Positions 55,590-64,000 of a stretch of DNA of 64,000 nucleotides are shown here, in pieces. The stretch comes from Effrenium voratum (lineage: Eukaryota > Sar > Dinophyceae > Suessiales > Symbiodiniaceae), in contig CAUJNA010001035.1 of the NCBI GenBank assembly GCA_963377175.1, positions 428,418-492,417 of the forward strand, read 5' to 3'. The notes under the pieces were generated by a model. The model ran no database searches and had not been told where the DNA came from. It saw only the letters and a program-made list of their open reading frames with translations. The first letter of the stretch is position 1; each line of letters opens with the position of its first letter. Both the position numbers and the translations under genes were made by a program.

Positions 55590-55900
55590 TGCTCAAAGCT
55601 GCTTGCCTGCTGGCTTCCAAAGGGCAAATTATTTCGCCAATAGCGAATGGCGAGTTTGTATCTTGCGCTTTGTACAGTGCGCACATTGCGTTCATCTTCA
55701 CTCCTCGAGAGCTGAATGTGTTTCTTAGGGGCCGCAGAACCGCAGTACAAAACGGTCTTGCAAGAGCAACAAACTGTCAGTTACCACATAATACTTTGCG
55801 CATTGCTGTGCTGTGCCGACCCCGTCAAAACTATCGCCGCTACTCAAACCAGCACAAGGTACCACGCACTGGGCAATCTTGCCAAGAGAAGAGAGCATCG
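55590..55900. repeat. Dispersed host repeat, copy A
   Basis: About 300 bp similar in direct orientation to 63715-64000: shared GCTGGCTTCC.AAGGGCAAAT, CTCCTC.AGAGCTGAA.GTGTT and CAGTACAAAACGG/CAGTGCAAAACGG blocks in the same order and spacing. Confidence 0.8.
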
Positions 55901-58900
55901 TCTTGGAGAAGTCCGGAAGAAGGACAGCACGCAAAAGTCATCAACTCAAGCAAGTAGGCTTAAAGAAAGGAGGGCAGAGCACCAGAGAGTCAAGACAAGA
56001 AATAAGGAATTTCCCAGCGAAATGGGAACTCAAACATGGGCAACGCCGCATGACCATACATCTGACCCGCGGCTGCTCAGTTGCTGCCCTCCTGCTGCTC
56101 GTTGTCTTTCAAGTTTTCCTGGCGTCAAAAGAGCCCGAGTCTGCTCAGGAATGTGCTCAGAGTTGCGCTTGATCCGGTGCTCTTCACAATTTTCTTTTGC
56201 AGCAATCCCTTGCTCCAGCACTTGCTGCTGCAACCCACTTCATTACTTGCATCCACATGGCACAACCATGCAAAGAGGCAAGCGAAAATGATTGCCCAAT
56301 GCCGTTGGGCAAGCACACACGCATGGCAGGACCCAGCGTGTCATCTCAATTCGCCGGGGAGTTCGAACAACAGCCCACGTCCTGGGTGTCAAATCTGCTC
56401 TCCTTGCTCTCGGATCCCTCTTGAAAGTCCCCTCCGGTGGTTTCCTGAGCTGCAAGCAGACATGAGTCAAGCCGTTCCGCAACCTTCAAACAGCCCAAGG
56501 CCCAAGTGATGCAGGTCTGTTTTGAACACTGCATGCCGCTAGCAAAGTTCTTACAAAAGGACTGTATGATGCCACACACTTCTAGTCGTTGGCCAGAATT
56601 TTGCGGAATTGGGACGAACCCCGGTTTGAGAGTGGCATGCCGATGAATCCTAGCGCTTCCAACTGCCACCGTAGAATTCGTCAGAAGGAACAATCATGCA
56701 AACCTGAAGGTTCATACTAAGCGTTCAGTACTTTGGGATGCAGGAATGACTTTCTAGAAATTCAAGTCGGTTTTTGCGACAATCTTTCGGACAGGTACGC
56801 GAGACCTGCCGACATTGACATTTGACTCGCAGGACCGAACCCAAAAGGCCCCTTGACATGGAACGGATCACGGTCCCATTAGGGCGATCATCCTGGCAAG
56901 TTCCGTTGACTGATCATGGGTACTTAACAATTGAATAACTTTGACCCATGATGCTGCGTGGCTTTTGAGAAACAAGGCTTTTGAGAAGCACGAACCACAA
57001 AACAACAACTCCCGCGCACATGAGCGGACACAATCGCTTCGGTTTTGTTTCTGGCTTCTCTCGGCCGGGCATCGGTGTCCCCCTCTGCCTCGGACTGCGC
57101 CGCCAGCTTTGCGTCCACCTTGGCCTCAAGAGACTTCATACGCTGCTCCAACTGCTCCACGCCGTGCAGGAAGGCCTCGCATCCACAAGGTTCCTTCTGT
57201 TCCTCGATGTGTTTTTTTGACATCACCTTTTGGGCTGAGTTTCCGTTGGTGAGGTGATGTGTTTTGGTAAACGCTGGGCACCCTGACACAGGGGCTCTGG
57301 AGCCATGAAGGTAAGGTGACAGGTGCGCGAAAGGTTCCATAGGCATGGCTCTTCAGTTTGAAACGTCCTTTTTGGGCGTCCTGTTGGGAACATCAGTGGC
57401 ATCCAAGGGAAATTGACGGGGGAACCGCCAAGGCCTGTGCTCTCTTGCGGGCAGGGGGGCTCAAGCCTTTCCAAATGACCCGGGAAACAAGAGAAACGTC
57501 TGCTGGCTCACCTGCAACCGATTCCACGGCTTGTTGAAAAGCTGTTTTGTAGCCACCAGGCATGGCTGCCAAAACCGGGGAACGAAGGGAATGCTAGATC
57601 GACGCCCCTTGGACCAAGCATGGGTACGCTTCGGTTTGCTGTTGGTCGTGGTGCTCTCTGGGATCCCAAAGCTGCCCCATTGCTGTAATGGACCGCTTCC
57701 GGCTCAGGGGCGAACCTGACAGCAGTCATGGCCATCTGCCAGACATTGGCTACATGCTCGCCTTGGACTACTCCGAACAACTCGTCCTGGTGAGTTCCAT
57801 GGCAATGCGGGAGGAGAACATCTCCCAGGGTTGGGCCCTTGCCCCACTCTACTCACGCCTTCGCAACATCTTGACAAAGGAGCCTGTGCCGGCCAATTGG
57901 CAACAACACTCCCAAACGGTAAAAGCAACAGTGGAAACATGTAAAGTGGCCAAAAGAGATTCCCTTCAGCTCTCAAGTTGGCTGTGCAAAATCAAGCAAG
58001 CCAGGCATTGCCGGGTGTGTCATTCAAAGCAGAGAACTTCGGAAAACGTTTGTGCACAAACGGTCAACCGCAAATCAATCCCGAACAAGCCCTCAAATAT
58101 ACTTGTACCCCTTGCAGGCTTGCAGGGGTTCCTAAGCTTCTACAAAAAATCAGGTTAAGTCACCATCCCCTGGTTTCGGCAGTTATGGCTATTTGGCACA
58201 AAGTTCACACCTTTCTTTCATCTTTGGGGCAACCCTGGATCGGGCGAGAGGCAGACATGCCGCTGGAGACGTGCATATCGCTCTGCTGGAGCTCACCTAA
58301 TGCAGAGTTGGCTCTCAGCAGAACGCCGCATGGGCATGGCCAAAAAGGAATCAACATATATGGGGTGTTCCTTGTTTTGTGTTTGTGTTTTGGGGGGGAC
58401 GGGGCTTTGCAAACAAGTTGATTTTCCTAGGCCTGACACCTCGCTTGACATCGACGAGCCCTTGAACGCTGGCATTTGACCATGCTGAAGGTTGCACAGG
58501 TCTAAGTTCCTAGCCACCAATGCGTAGTGGACATGCTGCGGGTCTTGAACGGGCATAAAACTAAAATGCAGGCCATCTGCAAAAATCGGTGCGGAGGAAC
58601 TCCGACAGTGTCTTTGGGAAAGGAGCCCTGGTAATGTGCAATTCCATCCAGAAGCCCAGGCATAAACTGAGTGGCCCAACCGCAGAAGCAAAATACAAAC
58701 CTTGTTTCCACGTTTCGCTTTTGGTGCCGACCGGAATGCACAAAAGAGGCAAAAGGCTGCCGCATGCCGCCGCATGCTGAAAATAAACAAACGACCACCC
58801 CGACGAAACCCGTGGAACAAAAGGCTTCGCACAAAAAAACCGCTTGCTTCAAGGTTCCTCCCACTGAGTCTGTTTTAGTGTATCGTTGCTGTCCAGCAGT

Positions 58901-60133
58901 AGTGGCAGTGGGGCCCACTCTCGCAATCGGCTTCGCGCTGGTGCGAGGAACCACATTTAAGTTTGGCCACCTTTTCGGGACCAACGACTCGACGTGACCT
59001 GAAACAAGTTGACTGTAGCCACCTGGAAATTAAACCACTATGGGACCGCAGGTTTTAGTCCATGTTTCCATTTACCAGGGTTCCATTTTGGGTACCTTTT
59101 TTGACCCACAGCCACATGAGATGAGGGGATCCCCCAACCAACTTTCCATCGCCTGCGCGCTGCAGCTGCAGCTTGGCCTGCATGAGGTTCACCTAAGCGA
59201 AACCAGGCAGCTGAAAGCAAAAGGGGTTCCAACATCAAAGAGGGGAAAGTGATTTGCGAGAACGGCTGAGTGCAAGGAAGCGTGCGATTTGGGGTGCTGG
59301 TGCAGATGCTGTTAGTGTGTGCCGTTTAGGGAGCACGGCGGGCGCATTTTTGCAAGATTGACGGCAAAAATCTAGGGGCGTCGAACTTGTGTTGTTGATG
59401 CTGCTAAAGGGCATGCAGGTAACGGTGCGGGCGTGACTGACGTGGGGTGTTAAAGGGCGTGCAGTTTGGGGTGCTGGTGCACAGGTGCCGTTTCTGGGTT
59501 GTTTGAAGCCTGCTCTTGCCTGTGCGCACTGTTTGCCTCAATGTATACCAACCCCGGCCCCGCTAAAACTTGCCACGCGCGCTTGCGCGGAGCTGTGTAT
59601 TGGGCTTGCAAAGGCGCTGCCCGCTTCGCTTTGAGCGTCTTGCGTGCAACTCGAACACTTAAGCAGCAAGAGCTAGCAGCTTTGAAGTTGTGCTGCCGCG
59701 GCCTGGAAAGTTTTCCACCTTTCCGGGAACCTAATGGTAACCAGCCACTGGGCACTGAGACAAAGGTTACCCCATACCGCCTTGATTTCATAGCTTGGTG
59801 TACACTAAATGATGAGTGTCGCCTGCATCAACATCTGCTCCTGGCGGGTGTGGCTTCCCCTGCTTTAGGCCGGCTTTTGGGTCTGCAGCCTTGGGGGCTT
59901 GCGTTTCTGCAGGCTCGCACCAGTGACGCGGGTGATGCGGGCCAATGCTGGGGATGCTGGCTCTTCTACAAAGCTTTTTCAAGCCAGCAACGCAAGGCTG
60001 CAAACCCTGCAAAAAAAAAGACAGGCATCTCCCTTGAGAACGCTGCCCAACAACACGGTCGCAAAAGCACAGTCTGCGCAAGCGAAGCAAAAGAGGTGAT
60101 ATTCCGTTGCATCGTGATGGTGGCTTCACACTC
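55901..60133. other. Host non-coding DNA, no supportable gene
   Basis: Short open frames only. The plus-strand open frame 59466-60500 overlaps the RCC1-like gene antisense and is treated as chance. Confidence 0.45.
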
Positions 60134-61582
60134 TTACAACAATCCCAGATTCAAGCTCAACTGTTCTTGCTCCTGGCTGCTGTCTCCACCGAATTCTGGA
60201 TTTCCCCAGGTCACAACAGCTCCCGTTTCAAGAATGGCAGCAAATGCGCCACCAGTTGATTGGATGTGCTGGACGTTCCTCAGCTGCTCTTGCACCTGGC
60301 TGCTGTCTCCGCCGAAGTTTGCATCACGCCAGGTCACAACTGCCCCAGATTCAAGAATGGCAGCAAAAGCACCGAGGGCTGTTGCTTGGATGCATTTAAC
60401 GTTCCTCAGCTGCTCTTGCACCTGGCTGCTGTCTGAACCACCCCAGGTCACAACAGCCCCAGATTCAAGAATGGCAGCAAAAGCACACTCAGTTGCTTGA
60501 ATGTGGTGGACGTTCCTCAGCTGCTCTTGCACCTGGCTGCTGTCTCCACCGTATTCTGAACCACCCCAGGTCACAACAGCCCCAGACTCAAGAATGGCAG
60601 CAAAAGCACACTCAGTTGCTTGAATGTGTTGGACGTTCCTCAGCTGCTCTTGCACTTGGCTGCTGTCTCCGCCTCTGTCTGGAGCACCCCAGGTCACAAC
60701 AGCCCCCGTTTCGAGAATGGCAGCAAAAGCAGCGTAAGTTGCTTGGATGTGCTGAACGTTCTTCAGCTGCTCTTGCACCCGCCTGCTGTCTCCACCAAAG
60801 CTTGGATGACCCCAGGTCACAACTGCCCCAGATTCAAGAATGGCAGCAAAAGCAAAGCCAGTTGCTTGGATGCATTTGACGTTCCTCAGCTGCTCTTGCA
60901 CCTGGTTGCTGACTCCCCCCAAGTGTGGATCACCCCAGGTCACAACAGCCCCACATTCGAGAATGGCAGCAAAAGCAAAGCCAGTTGCTTGGATACTTTG
61001 GACGTTCTTCAGCTCCTGTTGCACCTGGCTGCTGTCTCCGCCGCGTTCTTGAAAACCCCAGGTCACAACAGCCCCAGATTCCAGAACGGCAGCAAAAGCA
61101 GCGTAAGTTCCTTGGATGTGCTGAACGTTGTTCAGCTGCTCTTGCACCCGGCTGCTGTCTCCACCAAAGCTTGGATGACCCCAGGTGACAACAGCCCCAG
61201 ATTCAAGAATGGCAGCAAAAGCACCGAGGGCTGTTGCTTGGATGTGTTGGACGTTCCTCAGCTGCGCTTGCACCTGGCTGCAGTCTCCGCCGTGTTTTGC
61301 ATCACCCCAGGTGACAACCTCGCCCCCATGGCCATGCAAAGCAAACGCTCGTTCAGTGGCAACCAGCTTGCCCAGCTGCGCAACAGCGAGCATCACGTCA
61401 CCATCTTCCAACCCGGCCTCGCTCAGCGTGCCCGTTTCATCGAGCAGCGCGCCATTCGCAGTGAGCTTCAAGCGGCGCTTGAAATGCCGCTGCGCCGCGG
61501 CCTTCAGCTCGCTAATGGGCGTCGCCGGTGAGACTTCTATGGAGCAACCATCTCCATTGGGCAAGTGAACATCCACCTTCAT
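60134..61582 (-). CDS. Ubiquitin-like + RCC1-like repeat protein, copy 3, intact
   Basis: 482 aa from ATG 61582 (MKVDVHLPNGDGCSIEVSPA). The same frame is open upstream but contains no ATG. Residues ~1-75 form a ubiquitin-like fold (SELKAAAQRHFKRRLKLTAN, LEDGDVMLAV). Then come nine ~41-aa units (VVTWG-x4-GGDSS-VQEQLRNVQHIQAT-x3-FAAILESGA) and a partial tenth ending NLGLL. RCC1-like repeats build propellers for protein binding. Such proteins are often annotated as HERC-like in dinoflagellates, but no HECT domain is present here. Function unknown; expression uncertain. Unit 8 is three residues short. Confidence 0.85.
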   Translation of the reverse strand: MKVDVHLPNGDGCSIEVSPATPISELKAAAQRHFKRRLKLTANGALLDETGTLSEAGLEDGDVMLAVAQLGKLVATERAFALHGHGGEVVTWGDAKHGGDCSQVQAQLRNVQHIQATALGAFAAILESGAVVTWGHPSFGGDSSRVQEQLNNVQHIQGTYAAFAAVLESGAVVTWGFQERGGDSSQVQQELKNVQSIQATGFAFAAILECGAVVTWGDPHLGGVSNQVQEQLRNVKCIQATGFAFAAILESGAVVTWGHPSFGGDSRRVQEQLKNVQHIQATYAAFAAILETGAVVTWGAPDRGGDSSQVQEQLRNVQHIQATECAFAAILESGAVVTWGGSEYGGDSSQVQEQLRNVHHIQATECAFAAILESGAVVTWGGSDSSQVQEQLRNVKCIQATALGAFAAILESGAVVTWRDANFGGDSSQVQEQLRNVQHIQSTGGAFAAILETGAVVTWGNPEFGGDSSQEQEQLSLNLGLL

Positions 61583-63714
61583 GGCGGGAGGTTCTTTCTG
61601 GATGCAAGTGGCAAAACACAAACCTGAGACGCGCACACATGTACATTGGGCGGCCCTTGTTGAGCAAATGTTCAGGGGGATTCCAAACAGTTTGCGAGGA
61701 CCATACGAGGACCACACCTTGGAACCGCGCAAAATGTAAGGAGCCTCAGCTGCAGCCAAGCGAGATCGATGCGATCCATTAACAAACAGAACCTGGGTTG
61801 CCAACTATCATCAAGAAATTATTTCAAGATAATCATGATATAGATGAATAGGGGGTGCCGGGTGAATTCAAGGGTTATTCCTTCTTGTTTCACATCCCAA
61901 AGTAATTCCCGATGACCGGAACACTCGGGAACTTCGGGAACCCTTCTGCCCGCTCAGAACTTGCAACTTGAGGCGTGCAAGGAGCTCAGCCGAATTCGCC
62001 GAAAATCCCGTGAGGGACGCCCCCCAGGGTCCTGACCTTAGACTCTGCTCTCCCGGGAAAAACGTGGTGAAATCCGCCGAAAGTTCCCCTATCAAAAGTA
62101 ATTCCCCCCTCCCCCCGGGTTTGCTGAAACTTACAGTAAGGCCCATTTTAACTAATAACTATGCTGGTAGAACCAAAGTCAATTTTGGGCGCTGCTCAAA
62201 TGAGCTTCAAAAATGGCGCGCATTTTGTTTTACGAGATTGACAGCAGGGTGCAGGAAGGGTACTGTTTGAGGGGGCTGTTCGGGGTGACGCGTTTTGTTT
62301 TTTTCCCGCTGGGGCTATGCCGGTGTATTTTTTGCTTTTTGCGGACTTCATTGTCGTCCGCGCCCTTTGGTGTAAATATGTCCTTTTCAGACACCATTGA
62401 TTGAGTTTATCTTTGGCAAAGTTGCGCGTTCACGAATTTTATGGAAGCCTGCGGAAGGTCGCCCTACGTGCCTGGGCACGATTCTACTCTGTTTCGGGGA
62501 AATAGTTTACAGCCCTTGCAGAATTGATTTGCAATAGGGAACCCTCTGGAACACTATGGGGCAAATGCGCCACTGAACGGCTCGGACAGCACACGCCCAA
62601 CAATCGCATTCAAAGAGCGTCCCTGAGATGTCGCCCAGCAGAGTTACGTGCTAGACATGGAGTTTGTGGGACAGTTGCCGGAAACGTGGAACAAGCAACT
62701 AGTCACAAAAACAAACAACATATAGACACGAATGCTTATCCCGTGTAGAATTTCAAGCCATACCCGCCTTGACTACCTTTGACCGAGGTGAAAACTCCGC
62801 TGAAAGCGCGAGAACAAAACAGGCCGCGCCTGCATGGCTGCCACCTCCTCCTCCGGGCACTCACTGCCGGCCGCCGCGAAGACTGCCAGAAAGGCCACCG
62901 CACCTTCCGGCGTGTCTTGACTAAAGGCCTAAGCCTCCAACCGGAAACAACGTAGCAGTGAGACTGCTTCATTCACTGCTTGAAGGTTTGGTTGCGCCAA
63001 GCCGGCGCAAACTAGAAGAAAACGTGCTAGGAAACAAGGCGATCACAGAGTGCGCAAGAACTGATTGCCGCGATTTGCCGCGCCTCGCAAAACAAACATT
63101 ATGAAGACCGGATATGAGGTTCCCGTGCCCGGTTTGAAAGTGAGAGAGTTCACTCGCACTTGAGCCAGAAACACACGGCCAGCGCTTTTGCCCTGTTGTT
63201 CCCAACCAATTTGGTAACTAGCGCGATTTCCTGTCGCCGCGCTCGCAAAACGTAGCATTGACAAAATCACACACAGCGACACATAGATTTGGTTGCACCA
63301 CTGCCAATTCATTCCGGTCAAACACCAAGAACGCCCATGTCAAACTCAAGGGACCTTTTTGGCTCAGCATCTGCTGGTGTCAATCGCGGTGCCACTTTGG
63401 GCCATGCGCTGCACAGCGCAGCCAATCGGCGCCTCCATGCCAATCGGTGCCCGACAGCTGGGAAAACACGGTCATGCAGCATGAGCTTGCTGCTCACTTG
63501 ACTCACTTCAAGCCAAGGGGTACTCGAGTCAAGCCATTTTATTGGCAACAGCGGTTTAGGCATAGCCTCAATTACCCTGTAGCCCTGGCGCAGATGCATA
63601 CCGTTGGCATTGGAAGTAGTGGTGGCTCAAATCCCAGAGGCTACACGGCTTTACGCATACCAGGGGTATCAGGGGTTACCAGGATCCCACGGGAACTTGG
63701 CTGAGATACGTGCT
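61583..63714. other. Host non-coding DNA
   Basis: Nothing supportable beyond short open frames. An acceptor-like TTGCATCCAG lies about 16 nt before ATG 61582, compatible with a 5' intron of the RCC1-like gene. Confidence 0.45.
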
Positions 63715-64000
63715 CAAAGCTAGTCTTGCTGGCTTCCGAAGGGCAAATCATTTCACATATAACGGATAGCAAATCTGTATCTTGTTTTTGTAACATTGCA
63801 CAAAAATGCTTGCATCTTCTCTCCTCAAGAGCTGAACGTGTTCCCTAGCAGCCACAGAACCTCAGTGCAAAACGGTTTGGCAAGCCTGGCATGGGCAAAC
63901 AAACCGTCATTTACTCCAAAGTTGATCTGGGCAAAACATAACATTCCAGCAGCATAGAAAATCAGGCAATACCAAGCGCACTAGGAGCTCCAAAATCATT
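63715..64000. repeat. Dispersed host repeat, copy B (runs off right edge)
   Basis: Direct-orientation copy of 55590-55900, more diverged and truncated by the window end. Confidence 0.8.

Noticed and set aside
59466..60500. 344-codon plus-strand open frame
   Set aside because: Its last part is antisense to the RCC1-like repeats, whose GC-rich repeated units keep several frames open; the first part has no recognisable motif.
60620..61531. 303-codon plus-strand open frame across the RCC1-like gene
   Set aside because: Antisense shadow of the repeat units; periodic content follows the minus-strand gene.

Overview
The window comes from the nuclear genome of a dinoflagellate, most likely Suessiales/Symbiodiniaceae-like, carrying an integrated Polinton-like virus (PLV). 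The host call rests on GC-balanced, mostly non-coding DNA with long simple repeats. It also rests on three copies of a ubiquitin-like + RCC1-like tandem-repeat protein family (about 41.0-41.8, 44.6-45.0 and 60.1-61.6 kb) of a kind I associate with dinoflagellate genomes, and on a split Na+/H+ exchanger gene. No species can be named from sequence alone.

Layout. 1-4721 (minus): a very long, broken ORF with coiled coil and Cys-rich zinc modules, probably the 5' part of a retroelement or another large repetitive protein; it runs off the left edge. 5430-7175 (minus): five recognisable exons of an NHE-type Na+/H+ exchanger. 7.2-8.98 kb: host non-coding DNA. 8987-30862: the PLV, 21,876 bp, bounded by ~440-bp terminal inverted repeats and a 5-bp target duplication (TAATT at 8982-8986 and 30863-30867). 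30.9-64 kb: host DNA with a broken unrecognised ORF (31.5-32.1 kb), a 1.1-kb TATG-type satellite, a CA repeat, the RCC1-like genes and dispersed repeats.

The PLV is AT-rich and densely coding, unlike its flanks. Its left half carries a C5 cytosine methyltransferase, an FtsK/HerA-type packaging ATPase, small DNA-binding or structural proteins, a major capsid protein (534 aa, intact), a lipase-like protein, the penton/minor capsid protein, a zinc-finger protein and a fibre with a separated S74 chaperone domain. Its right half carries a polymerase-like + SF1 helicase replication protein (crossing a 100-N assembly gap), two GIY-YIG endonucleases in total, an RVE (retroviral-type) integrase and three tandem Cys-rich paralogs. 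Upstream sequences fall into two classes: a TTTAAAGAAATA-type element before replication and right-end genes, and an ATCTAA-type element before the methyltransferase, ATPase, capsid and small structural genes. I read these as early and late promoters.

The most interesting observations are as follows. (1) A 1.78-kb segment carrying the fibre gene appears inverted, which disconnects the fibre from its S74 chaperone and the zinc-finger protein from its basic C-terminus; one inversion repairs both. (2) The two-class promoter code. (3) About a dozen frameshifts, mostly in homopolymers, sit beside perfectly open capsid, ATPase and methyltransferase genes, so either the provirus is decaying recently or the assembly is under-polished. 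(4) Two in-frame stops (TGA 13896, TAA 17521) separate ORFs that otherwise continue without a start codon. I recognised no capsid maturation protease and no protein-primed family B polymerase.
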